NCBI GenBank assembly: GCA_028281105.1
Contig: JANQKQ010000036.1
Location: 1 to 54,702 of the forward strand
Origin: Rhizobiaceae bacterium
Lineage (GTDB): Bacteria > Pseudomonadota > Alphaproteobacteria > Rhizobiales > Rhizobiaceae
DNA length: 54,702 nt
Direction of reading: 5' to 3'
The notes below the pieces were generated by a model. That model saw only the letters and a list, made by a program, of their open reading frames with translations, was not told where the DNA came from and did not search any database. The position numbers and the translations under genes were made by a program. Numbering within the stretch: position 1 is the stretch's first letter; each line of letters opens with the position of its first letter. Below, in pieces: positions 8,071 to 16,627 of the stretch.

Positions 8071-9171
8071 TCACCGATGCATCGTCGCCGGGCACCGCGC
8101 CTTTGCGCGCCGACGGCTGCGGGTGTCTCGGTTGCGGCTCAGGCGGTTGACGTCCAGGCCGGTGAGGAATTCGTATTCGGTCAGGTCCTCCACCATCAGC
8201 ACGCTGACGCGCCAGGAATCGATGTAGGCGTCGGTGGACAGGTCCTCGCGGCCTTCGACCGGGTGGGGCACGTTCGGCATGATGTAGGCGTTGACGCGGT
8301 TGTTGCGCGCGTCGAAGACGATCTTGAACAGGCCGGCGGGGATGGCCACGCCGTCGCCGCCGCATTGCAGCGTCGGTTCGATCTCGTCCGAACTGTTGCG
8401 CATGCCGCCGCAGATCGCCGCGCGGTCGAGCGCCGGCAGCACGATCTCGTTGCCGCAGCTGTTGCGAGAATCGGAAATGACGATCTCCTCGCCGCCGGAC
8501 TGGTAGATCGGCCCGGTGAAGACGTATATCTCGTCGCGGGTGCGGGCGATGGTCTGGACCCGCTCCTCCAGCTCGCGCCAGTCCGAAGAGTTGAAGTTCG
8601 GGCCCACCTGCGGCACCGCGTTGGAATAGAAGAAGGTGTCGCACATCAGCGGCTGCTCGCCGGCGAAATCGTTCGAGGCGGCCTGGTGGCCTTTGGCGAA
8701 ATTGCTGAGCCTGTAGTCGCGGTGGACCGCGGTGGCGGTGGCGCCGATACACGGGTCCGTCACGAAGTCGGCATCCGGGCGGCGGTTGAGGTCCGCGCTG
8801 GTTTCGCGGTCGAGCCGCTGCAACACCCAGTCCGGTGTCCTGGCGGCGTTGTTGTTGCGAGCGACATAGCCGTGATGGCACACGGTGGTGAACGGCTCTT
8901 CGGCTTCGTCACCACCGCCGCCGGGGGTGTCGCCGTGCCAACGCGGCAGGCCCACCGCCCGCCACAGATGCTCGCAATCGCGCGGATCGGTGGACAGGGG
9001 CCGCTCGCACTGAATATCCTTCAGCGGCGGCTCGCATTTCATCTCTGGTGCCTTTTCGCGCTCCTGCGCCAGACCGGGCACCACACCGAGCGCCATGCCG
9101 GCCGCGAACAGGCAAGCGGCGAACGCGGTGGCCCTGCGCGCGGGCGGGTGCCGTGAGGCCCGTCGATCCAT
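8071..9171 (-). CDS. Secreted DNA/RNA non-specific endonuclease
   Basis: 366 residues. Signal peptide at about 1-35 (basic start, hydrophobic AFAACLFAAGMALGVV, cleavage near GLAQ). The nuclease domain has AKGHQAASNDF with catalytic His162 (variant of the DRGH motif), then SNAVPQVGPNFN with Mg-ligand Asn candidates 184 and 192, diagnostic of the NucA/Serratia nuclease family. Many cysteines in the mature part fit an extracytoplasmic protein. The start is at 9171, 1 nt after the stop of the upstream membrane-protein gene, so translation is probably coupled. A mature target in the periplasm or outside the cell is inferred. Confidence 0.85.
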   Translation of the reverse strand: MDRRASRHPPARRATAFAACLFAAGMALGVVPGLAQEREKAPEMKCEPPLKDIQCERPLSTDPRDCEHLWRAVGLPRWHGDTPGGGGDEAEEPFTTVCHHGYVARNNNAARTPDWVLQRLDRETSADLNRRPDADFVTDPCIGATATAVHRDYRLSNFAKGHQAASNDFAGEQPLMCDTFFYSNAVPQVGPNFNSSDWRELEERVQTIARTRDEIYVFTGPIYQSGGEEIVISDSRNSCGNEIVLPALDRAAICGGMRNSSDEIEPTLQCGGDGVAIPAGLFKIVFDARNNRVNAYIMPNVPHPVEGREDLSTDAYIDSWRVSVLMVEDLTEYEFLTGLDVNRLSRNRDTRSRRRAKARCPATMHR

Positions 9172-9172
9172 G

Positions 9173-9670
9173 TCAGCGGACCCGCTTGCCGCGTACACGA
9201 TTGGCGCCATCGCCGCCGTCCGGCTTGGTGCCGACCGCCTTGGACACGATGAAGCTGCCGCCGGAGATGCCCAGCAGGCCGAGCACGTTGGCCGGGATCT
9301 CGACGAAGCCGCCGGTCTCGATGCTCAGCATCAGGAACAGGCCGGCGATCACGAAGGTGAAGATCAGGAACTGGAACCGCGACAGGCTGGCCTTGCCCAT
9401 CTTCGTTTCGTCGTCCTCGTCGGGCTCGGAGATCAGCCCGGCCAGCCTGACCTCGCCGTTGACGATCTTCCACAGCACCGCGGCGGCGAAGGCGACGATG
9501 ATGACGGAGAACGCGGTAAACCCGGCGATCGAGATGTGGGTGGCATTGGCGCCGGCGCTGATCGCCCAATAGGCGACACCGACGACGATGGCGACGAACG
9601 CCACGACGAACAGCACGCCGGGCCCCAGGAGCATGTTGCGGATATCCGCGTTTGCATTGGAGTTGGCCAT
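9173..9670 (-). CDS. Membrane protein, middle gene of nuclease operon
   Basis: 165 residues, family not recognised. Four predicted spans: about 14-31 (PGVLFVVAFVAIVVGVAYW), 40-62, 98-117 (FQFLIFTFVIAGLFLML) and a short C-terminal one. An acidic cytoplasmic loop (SEPDEDDETKMGK) lies between spans 2 and 3, and the tail is basic. The segment EIPANVLGLLGISGG...VSK resembles the end of the 115-residue neighbour. AGAGGA precedes the ATG. Its position between another membrane protein and a secreted nuclease suggests immunity, anchoring or export; this is inference. Confidence 0.75.
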   Translation of the reverse strand: MANSNANADIRNMLLGPGVLFVVAFVAIVVGVAYWAISAGANATHISIAGFTAFSVIIVAFAAAVLWKIVNGEVRLAGLISEPDEDDETKMGKASLSRFQFLIFTFVIAGLFLMLSIETGGFVEIPANVLGLLGISGGSFIVSKAVGTKPDGGDGANRVRGKRVR

Positions 9671-9687
9671 GTTGTGTCCTCTTGCGG

Positions 9688-10035
9688 TCAGCGCCGGGAA
9701 ATCTTGCCGGCCAGATAGGTTGCATTGCCGCCGGCCAGCAGCGCCAGCAGCATTTCGGGAATGTCGGGCAGCCGCGCCCGGCCGGACTGCTCGTTGAACG
9801 AAGGCTCGCCCGCCAGCGCCGACAGCGCATAGCCGCCCATCACCGCTACCGTGACGAACAGCATGGCGACGCGCTCGGGATCGATGCGGCCGCGGCGCGA
9901 ACGGTCGCGCGCGCGCAGCATCCCACCCATGTGAAGGTCGCCGCGAAGCGCCTGGATGGTGACGACCGCCGCCAGCACCGCCAGCCAGGCGAGCATAAAG
10001 ACCTGTAATAGGAACGCGATGTCTGAGTTTTGCAT
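9688..10035 (-). CDS. Membrane protein, first gene of nuclease operon
   Basis: 115 residues with two clear spans (about 9-31 LLQVFMLAWLAVLAAVVTI and 55-76), separated by a basic loop (LRARDRSRRGRIDPER), and a third weak hydrophobic segment ending LLALLAGGNATYLAGK. The pattern IP-x2-(L)LxLL...(T/S)(Y/F)-x2-K is shared with the next gene, suggesting related membrane modules. Not recognised. It leads the operon, 17 nt before the next gene, divergent from the STAND NTPase across a 262-nt gap in which I see no clear promoter. Confidence 0.7.
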   Translation of the reverse strand: MQNSDIAFLLQVFMLAWLAVLAAVVTIQALRGDLHMGGMLRARDRSRRGRIDPERVAMLFVTVAVMGGYALSALAGEPSFNEQSGRARLPDIPEMLLALLAGGNATYLAGKISRR

Positions 10036-10297
10036 CGAGACTCTCGGCGTTTTGTTTGATTATATTTGAGTTGGGGTGATGTTCAAAGGGAAAGTGGCGA
10101 GGTTTTGCATCGGGAAGTGGAATGAGAACAACAGTGCGGTAGTTTTCGTCTAACTGCGCGCGGTCGTTGCAGCCACGGAAGCCGTCAACCTGTCGATCTT
10201 CGGCCCGACTGGGTTGGAGAACGGAAATAGTTCCGCATTGCAGCAACGGGATTGCTAAGAAACGAAAAGGCGATCATCTTGTCGGCTTGTTGGTGGT

Positions 10298-12889
10298 TTG
10301 GGTCGGGGTGTCGGGCTGTTGGATCAGGTTGTGGCGTATTGGACGGCGATAAGCGATTACTGGTGGGCGCTGAGCGAGGGTTGGCGGATATTCTGGACCG
10401 GTACCGGGATCACCGCTGCACTTGGCGCGCTGGGAGTGGCCCGCCGCCTGACGAGGCGGAGGTCCTCTGACGGCGAGAAGATCGGCGACCCGGCGCCGAC
10501 CGGGCCGCGAATCGAGCACGCCAAAAAAGTGGTGATCCACCAGGCGCCGCCCCAGCCCGCACCGGAGCCGCCCGCTCACAAGCAGAAGACTGAAGCCGGG
10601 CTGCGGGTCGACCTCTCCCGCCTGCCCGTCACCGACGCCAAGCTGTTCGGCCGCGACGACGAACTGGCCATGCTGGACGAGGCGTGGAGCGGCGGCGAGA
10701 CGAACATCGTCACGCTCGTCGCCATGGGCGGCACCGGCAAGACGGCGCTGATGAACACCTGGCTGGCGAGCCTGGGCGGCGAGTATGGCGGGGCGGAAGC
10801 CGTCTTCGGCTGGTCGTTCTACAGCCAGGGCGCGCGCGAAGACGCACAGGCCTCCGCCGATCCTTTCTTCGACGCGGCGCTAACGTGGTTCGGCTATGAA
10901 GGCGAGCCGATCAAGTCGCCCTGGGACAAGGGGCTGAAGCTCGCCGAGCTGGTCAAGGCGCAGAAGACGCTGCTGGTGCTCGACGGGCTGGAACCGCTGC
11001 AATATCCGCCCGGCGAAATGCACGGAGCATTGAAGGACCAGGGCCTGCAGGCGCTGATCAAGCAACTGGCGGCGCAGAACCCCGGCATGCTGCTCATCAC
11101 CACCCGGGTGGCGGTGCATGAAGTCATCGGCAAGCCGGAACCCACGGTCATCGCCCACGATCTCGACCGGCTTTCACCCGAGGATGGCGAGGCGCTGCTG
11201 CGGCATCTGAAGGTCAACGGCAGCGAAGACGAACTGCGCGAAGCGGTCGACGAATTCGGCGGTCACGCCCTGGCCCTGACCCTGCTCGCCAACTGGCTCG
11301 CCCTCGATGACGGCGATATCGCCAAGCGCGACACCATTCCGGCCTTGAACGAACAGCCCGACCAGGGCGGCCACGCCAAGCGCGTGATGGCGGCCTACGA
11401 GACCCAGCTTGCGGGGAAACCGGAACTGGCCGTGTTGTTCCTTATGGGCCTGTTCGACCGCCCGGCGCCGGCCGGCGCGATTGGGGCACTGTTGGAAGAA
11501 CCGGCGATCGACGGGCTGACCGACACGCTCGTCGCCCTGCCGGAAGCGCAATGGAAGACGGCGCTGAGCCACCTGCGCGAGCTCGGCCTACTGAACCAGC
11601 CGGAGGCAGAGGACGACGGCTCGCTGGATGCCCATCCGCTGGTGCGGGAGTATTTCGGGGTGAGGCTTAGGGAACTCAACAAGGCCGCTTTCCGTGAGGC
11701 ACATACGCGGCTTTACGATTATTATCGGAATCTGCCAGACAAGGAGTTGCCGGAGACATTGGCGGAAATGGAGCCGCTTTTTGCCGCTATCGCCCATGGT
11801 TGTGCAGCGGGCAAACATCAGGAGGCGTTAAGTCAGGTTTATGTTTTACGCATCCAACGTGGTGGCCAGACTAACTTCGCCATGGCTTACCTTGGTGCCG
11901 TTGGCTCAACTCTGGCGGCGCTGTCGCATTTCTTCGAGAAACCTTGGTCCAAGCCTATTGCCGGTGTTAAAGACACCACCAAGGCCGCCATGATGAACTG
12001 GGTAGGTTTTCGCTTGCGCGCGCAAGGGCGCTTGCACGAGTGCGTTGAACCGATGCTGGCGGGTCTTAATTATCGTATCGACCAAGAAAACTGGGGTGCT
12101 GCCGCCATCGCCACTAACAATCTGAGTCAGCTTTATCTCATCATCGGGGAGTTGCAGCAGGCGATTGAGATGGCACAGCAGGGCATAGGCTTCGCCGACG
12201 ACAACGACGATGAATTTCAGCGCATCGTCAATCGGGCTACTCTAGCCGATGCACTACATCAGGCCGGTGAGCAGCAGGCGGCGCTGGCTGTTTTTGAAGA
12301 AGCCGAAACCATACAGGTGAACGAAGATCCGAACTATCACTGGCTTTATTCCATACAGGGCTCTCGGTATTGCGACCTGCTGCTGGCTTTAGGCCGATTT
12401 GAGGAAGTGGTGAAGCGGGCGGCTCAGGCGCTTGAATGGGCTGAAGCTGGGGGGCTGGCGCTGTTGACACCAGCCCTAGATCGCCTCTCTGCTGGCCGTG
12501 CGGAAATGGCCAGAACGTGTGCCAAGGGTGAACAAGATTTCCAGGCCGCTGCCGCATTGATTCACGGCGCAGTCGCGGGCCTACGTGAGGCCGGCACCCA
12601 GCATCATCTACCCCGTGGCCTACTAGCCCGCACCGAATGTCACCGCCATCAGCGCCAATTCGACTCCGCCGCCGAGGACCTGGACGAGGTGTTCGAGATC
12701 GCGCGGCGCAGTGGCATGAAGCTGTTCCTCACCGACGCCCACCTTGAATCCGCCCGCCTATGCCGCGCCGCCGGCGCCCTGGTCGACGGCCACGACGCCG
12801 CGCATCATATCGGCGAGGCGGAGGCGCTGATCAAAGAGACCGGGTACAACCGGCGGTTGCCCGAGCTGGAGGAGCTTAAGGGCGGCTGA
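10298..12889 (+). CDS. Membrane-anchored STAND NTPase with TPR-like repeats
   Basis: 863 residues; TTG 10298, TTG 10319 and GTG 10331 are all possible starts. Order: one predicted span (about 30-47, FWTGTGITAALGALGVA) followed by RRLTRRR; a proline-rich linker; an NB-ARC-like ATPase with a FGRDDEL lead, Walker A MGGTGKT (Lys148), Walker B LLVLDGLE (Asp229) and LLITTR; a winged-helix-like region (HPLVREYF); then TPR-type helical repeats from about 480 to the end. STAND proteins are signal-triggered switches that oligomerise and activate an effector; no effector domain is visible here, so it may act through a partner. It is divergent from the membrane/nuclease operon. Role in defence or stress is inference. 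Confidence 0.85.
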   Translation: MGRGVGLLDQVVAYWTAISDYWWALSEGWRIFWTGTGITAALGALGVARRLTRRRSSDGEKIGDPAPTGPRIEHAKKVVIHQAPPQPAPEPPAHKQKTEAGLRVDLSRLPVTDAKLFGRDDELAMLDEAWSGGETNIVTLVAMGGTGKTALMNTWLASLGGEYGGAEAVFGWSFYSQGAREDAQASADPFFDAALTWFGYEGEPIKSPWDKGLKLAELVKAQKTLLVLDGLEPLQYPPGEMHGALKDQGLQALIKQLAAQNPGMLLITTRVAVHEVIGKPEPTVIAHDLDRLSPEDGEALLRHLKVNGSEDELREAVDEFGGHALALTLLANWLALDDGDIAKRDTIPALNEQPDQGGHAKRVMAAYETQLAGKPELAVLFLMGLFDRPAPAGAIGALLEEPAIDGLTDTLVALPEAQWKTALSHLRELGLLNQPEAEDDGSLDAHPLVREYFGVRLRELNKAAFREAHTRLYDYYRNLPDKELPETLAEMEPLFAAIAHGCAAGKHQEALSQVYVLRIQRGGQTNFAMAYLGAVGSTLAALSHFFEKPWSKPIAGVKDTTKAAMMNWVGFRLRAQGRLHECVEPMLAGLNYRIDQENWGAAAIATNNLSQLYLIIGELQQAIEMAQQGIGFADDNDDEFQRIVNRATLADALHQAGEQQAALAVFEEAETIQVNEDPNYHWLYSIQGSRYCDLLLALGRFEEVVKRAAQALEWAEAGGLALLTPALDRLSAGRAEMARTCAKGEQDFQAAAALIHGAVAGLREAGTQHHLPRGLLARTECHRHQRQFDSAAEDLDEVFEIARRSGMKLFLTDAHLESARLCRAAGALVDGHDAAHHIGEAEALIKETGYNRRLPELEELKGG

Positions 12890-12904
12890 GCGGGTTTCAG
12901 GCAG

Positions 12905-12950
12905 CCGCGAACCCGCCGAACCGCACCTGGCCTTCGCCGGGATGAGGCGG
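12905..12950 (+). repeat. Family B right-end fragment
   Basis: GCGAACCCGCCGAACCGCACCTGGCCTTCGCCGGGATGA-like sequence, an internally deleted family B end just after the STAND stop codon. Confidence 0.55.
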
Positions 12951-12966
12951 AGAGCGGAGGCGGCCG

Positions 12967-13090
12967 ATCTCCCCCTTTGAGGGGGAGATGTCCCGAAGGG
13001 ACAGAGGGGGTGAGGCCGCATACTCCGTGCTCGCCGCTCCCCCCTCTCTGTCGGCTGCGCCGACATCTCTCCCCTTGGGGGAGAGAGGGA
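12967..13090. repeat. Family A composite element (b arm, spacer, inverted a arm)
   Basis: Left arm CTCCCCCTTTGAGGGGGAG with inner TGTCCCGAAGGGACA; spacer GCCGCATACTCCGTGCTCGC; right arm inverted with inner TGTCGGCTGCGCCGACA and CTCTCCCCTTGGGGGAGAG. A further outer-hairpin fragment lies at 13142-13172. The 12890-13329 gap is made of these repeats plus an AT-rich stretch (about 13205-13300) that may hold the promoter of the next gene. Confidence 0.85.
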
Positions 13091-13329
13091 ACCGTGCACG
13101 CCCCTATGCGCCGTAAAGACCGAGGCGGCGGCAACCCACACTCTCCACCTTTGAGGGGGAGATTGGAGGCGGTGGCAGTGCATGCTGTCCCAGCCAAGTT
13201 CTTCGGCCAATAACAACATCTTATTATATCCGCTATCACCAATAATTGCGTTATAAATCTATCTCGCTATAGTGTTACCAGTACTGCGTAGAGTTTTGTT
13301 CAGTAGATTCCTATAAAGAGTATGAGTCC

Positions 13330-15528
13330 ATGTCCGACCACCGCATGGGAAAACTGACACTGGACGCCCGGCCCGACCGGATCGATTTCCGCGACCGGCC
13401 CTATCGTCCGCCGCTGGTCAGCCTGCCGCCCAGCTTTCCCGCCGACGATGAGGTGGAGCGGTTTTTGCCGATCTATCTCAAGCACCGCATGGTGCGCCAC
13501 CAGGGGACGGAGGGCGCGTGCACCGGGTTCGGGCTGGCCGCGGTGATCGACTATATCTTCTGGGAGCGGCTGATCCGCGAGCGGGCGGGCGCAGCGGGGA
13601 ACGAGGCCGATGGCGGGCCGGACCGGGTCAGCGCCTTCATGCTCTACGACGTGGCCAAGCTCTACGACGAGTGGGACGGGGAAGACTATTCCGGCTCCAG
13701 CTGCCGCGGCGCGATGAAGGGCTGGCACAAGCACGGCGTGTGCGCGGAGACCCTGTGGCGCAAGTCCGCCGGCTCGCGCGACCGGCCGGACCCGGCCTGG
13801 CACGTCGACGCAGCCCGCCGCCCGCTGGGCGCCTACTACCGGGTCGACGCGCGTTCGATCTCCGACATGCAGGCGGCGATCCACGAGGTGCGCGCGGTCT
13901 ATTGCTCCGCGCGCGTGCACCAGGGATGGCTGGACGAAAACCTGATCGAGGACGCCGGCCACCGCTTCGCCGGGCGCGCGCTGCCGTGCATTCCCGACGG
14001 CTCCGCCAAGACGCCCACCGGCGGCCACGCCTTCGCCATCGTCGGCTACAACGGCGACGGCTTCGTCATCCAGAACTCGTGGGGCAGCCGCTGGGGCTAT
14101 CGCGGCTTCGCGCTGTTGACCTATGCCGACTGGATCGCCCACGGCAACGACGCCTGGGTCGCCGCGCTCGCCGCGCCGATGCGGGTGAGCGCCGAGGCGG
14201 TCTCCCACAACCGCACCGACATCGCGCTGACCAAGGCCACGCCCGCTTCCGCCCGCGCGGCCGCCCTGGACATCAAGCGGGGCGTGCAGGCGTGGTCAGA
14301 GAAGCAGGCCTACGACCATTCCATCGTACTGGGCAACGAGGGCGCGCTGATCCGCCGGCGCGCCGACGCTGCCGACGCGGTCGACAATCTGCGCCTGGTC
14401 GCCTTCGAAGGCCCGCTCGAGGCGGCGCAGGCCGGCCGCACCAAGCTGCTGATCTACGCCCATGGCGGGCTCAACTCCGAACGCTCCGCGATCGAGCGGG
14501 TGACGCGCATGGGGCCGTGGCTGGCCGCCAACGGCATTCACCCGCTGTTCCTGGTCTGGCGCACCTCGTTGCTGGAATCGCTCGCCAACATCGCCGTCGA
14601 CTTCGTCGGCCAGTTCAAGGACCAGCGCGAGGAACTGTTGACCGAGGGCCTGGGCGATGTGATCGCGGCGGCGGTCAAAAAGCTGCAGAACGCGTTCGAC
14701 AAGTCGTTCGAGACCGCGGCGGAGAAGACCATCGGCAAGCCGGTCTGGTCGCAGATGAAGCAGAACGCCCACGCCGCCGCCGACGGCGACGGCGGCCTGC
14801 GTCAACTGTTCAACGTGCTGGGCGAGCTAAAGGGCGCAAGGCCCGACATCGAGCTGCACATCGCCGGCCATTCGGCCGGCGCGATCCTGCTGGGCCACAT
14901 GCTCGACGACTTCGCCGCCGGCATGCGCATCGACACCACCACCCTGTTCGCGCCCGCCTGCACCACCCGCTTCGCGCTGCGCCACTATGGCCGCGCCGCC
15001 GAGCGCGGCGTGCTGCCGGCCGCCTCGATGCACATCGACGTGCTCTCCAACGCGATCGAGCGCGAAGACAATGTCGGCCCCTACGGCAAGTCGCTGCTCT
15101 ACCTGGTCTCGCGCGCGCTCGAGACCCCGCGCAAGGCGCCGCTGCTGGGGCTCGCCCTGTGCCTGGCGCAGACCAACGAGGAGCTAAAAGAGGCGCTCGA
15201 GCCCGCCGCAAGCGAGCGCGCGCGGCTGGCCAACGTCAAAGAGCTGCTGGCCGCCGACTTCGCCGACGACCACATCCGCTTCATCCGCGACTGGCACGAC
15301 CTCGCGCAAAAACACCAGATCGCCGTCAAGATGCACGGCCAGCGCGAAGTGGTCACCAAACTGCACGACTTCAAGGACACCGGCCAAGTCGGCCAGATCG
15401 ACCCGGTGAAAACCGCCAACACCCACGGCGCCTTCGACAACAACATCCACGTCATGAACGCGCTGATCGCGCGGGTGCTGGGTAGCGAGCATCCGAAGGT
15501 TTCGGTTACGGATCTGACGGGGTTTTAG
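13330..15528 (+). CDS. Papain-like peptidase fused to an alpha/beta serine hydrolase
   Basis: 732 residues with two catalytic domains. Residues about 15-290 are a C1-type cysteine peptidase: Gln58-Gly and nucleophile Cys64 in HQGTEGACTGFG, His233 in GGHAFAIVGY, Asn249 in IQNSWGSRWGY. Residues about 365-600 are an alpha/beta hydrolase: YAHGGLNSE oxyanion strand, nucleophile Ser515 in GHSAG, then FAPACTT; a late histidine (NTHGAFDNN) could complete the triad. No signal peptide is seen, so it should be cytoplasmic. It follows the STAND gene in the same direction but 440 nt away with repeats between, so it has its own promoter. A defence or proteolytic effector role is possible, not shown. Confidence 0.85.
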   Translation: MSDHRMGKLTLDARPDRIDFRDRPYRPPLVSLPPSFPADDEVERFLPIYLKHRMVRHQGTEGACTGFGLAAVIDYIFWERLIRERAGAAGNEADGGPDRVSAFMLYDVAKLYDEWDGEDYSGSSCRGAMKGWHKHGVCAETLWRKSAGSRDRPDPAWHVDAARRPLGAYYRVDARSISDMQAAIHEVRAVYCSARVHQGWLDENLIEDAGHRFAGRALPCIPDGSAKTPTGGHAFAIVGYNGDGFVIQNSWGSRWGYRGFALLTYADWIAHGNDAWVAALAAPMRVSAEAVSHNRTDIALTKATPASARAAALDIKRGVQAWSEKQAYDHSIVLGNEGALIRRRADAADAVDNLRLVAFEGPLEAAQAGRTKLLIYAHGGLNSERSAIERVTRMGPWLAANGIHPLFLVWRTSLLESLANIAVDFVGQFKDQREELLTEGLGDVIAAAVKKLQNAFDKSFETAAEKTIGKPVWSQMKQNAHAAADGDGGLRQLFNVLGELKGARPDIELHIAGHSAGAILLGHMLDDFAAGMRIDTTTLFAPACTTRFALRHYGRAAERGVLPAASMHIDVLSNAIEREDNVGPYGKSLLYLVSRALETPRKAPLLGLALCLAQTNEELKEALEPAASERARLANVKELLAADFADDHIRFIRDWHDLAQKHQIAVKMHGQREVVTKLHDFKDTGQVGQIDPVKTANTHGAFDNNIHVMNALIARVLGSEHPKVSVTDLTGF

Positions 15529-15615
15529 GGGGGCAGACAGCCGTCCGCTCATCGCGTTACGACGCAGCAGATGCTTGGATCGTCCGCATCGACGAAAAGT
15601 TTTGGCGCGGCGAAT

Positions 15616-16626
15616 TTACTCAAGGGCGCCAGAAATGGCGTCCAGGCGCTGCGATAGCCCGTCGAACGCCTTAAGGGTGTCGATTGAGATGGTCCCTTCC
15701 CGCTCCGCGACGACGCTTCCCAGCCGTTCGGATAGCGCCTGGGCGCTCCCGGGGTCGAGATCGCCCTGTTCAGTCTGCACATCCACATAACCGCCGACCG
15801 CGGCGGCGAGGAATGCCGGATCGACCTCCTGTCCGCTGACCGCAACCAGCGCGTATTCGGGGAAGCTGGAATCGTGGATGGCGAGGGTATCGGCGGCGGT
15901 GACCCTCAATTCGGTAGGTGCTTTGCCATTCAGATAATACTGGATGCGGATTTGCGGCTGATAAGCGGGTATGGAGCCAAGATAGCCGACAGCCGTACGC
16001 TGGGCGGCAATATCACCCTCGCCCGTAATATATCTCGCGAGGAATTTCTCCCCGATCTCACCGCCGGCTAACGTGAACAGATTGGCTCGTTCGACGTCCG
16101 AGTACAGGCCCGCCCCATCGGTCTCGATCGCATTCAACGCTTCGGCATCCCCTAGACTGGCCAGATAGGTCGCCACCTCCATTCGGATACCGTCGCGCTT
16201 GTCCTCCACCGCGGGTCGCAACGCGGCGCGGGATTTCTCATGCTGCTCCATCATATGCCGCACCCGCGGCAGAAGCCCTGCCATGCCGCCGACATGGTGG
16301 TTGCTCATCACGGTCGCGTCCTGGAGGACTTGAATCGCGAAAAGCGCTACCGCTTCGTCTTTGTCGCCGACATAGTCTCGAGCCAGAATTTCGGCGGCCA
16401 GAGGGTAGTTCTGGGCCAACTGCGCGAACGCGGCCAGCCGATCCTCGGTATCGCCGTTGGCGCCGACCCTCGCCTGCAGACCTTCAATTTCGGTTTCGGC
16501 GGCCTGATAGCTTGCCGCGATCTCGCGATCGGGATGGTTTATAATGGCATCGTCCAAGGCCCAGCCCGGCAGCGACATCGCCAGCCAGGCCAGTAAGGCG
16601 GCCATGATGGTGGGAATCGGGTTCAT
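15616..16626 (-). CDS. Secreted helical-repeat (HEAT-like) protein
   Basis: 336 residues. Signal peptide about 1-24 (MAALLAWLAMSLPGWA|LDD). The rest is alpha-helical with HEAT-like periodicity (for example RMEVATYLASLGDAEALNAI and AVALFAIQVLQDA). No catalytic motif was recognised. The start is 1 nt after the tyrosinase stop, so the two are an operon and probably act together outside the cytoplasm. A role as copper chaperone or caddie-like partner of the tyrosinase is a guess by analogy. Confidence 0.75.
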   Translation of the reverse strand: MNPIPTIMAALLAWLAMSLPGWALDDAIINHPDREIAASYQAAETEIEGLQARVGANGDTEDRLAAFAQLAQNYPLAAEILARDYVGDKDEAVALFAIQVLQDATVMSNHHVGGMAGLLPRVRHMMEQHEKSRAALRPAVEDKRDGIRMEVATYLASLGDAEALNAIETDGAGLYSDVERANLFTLAGGEIGEKFLARYITGEGDIAAQRTAVGYLGSIPAYQPQIRIQYYLNGKAPTELRVTAADTLAIHDSSFPEYALVAVSGQEVDPAFLAAAVGGYVDVQTEQGDLDPGSAQALSERLGSVVAEREGTISIDTLKAFDGLSQRLDAISGALE

Positions 16627-16627
16627 A

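Noticed and set aside
13518-15485. 655-residue plus-strand open frame in another frame
   Set aside because: Arginine-rich frame-shifted shadow of the peptidase-hydrolase gene.
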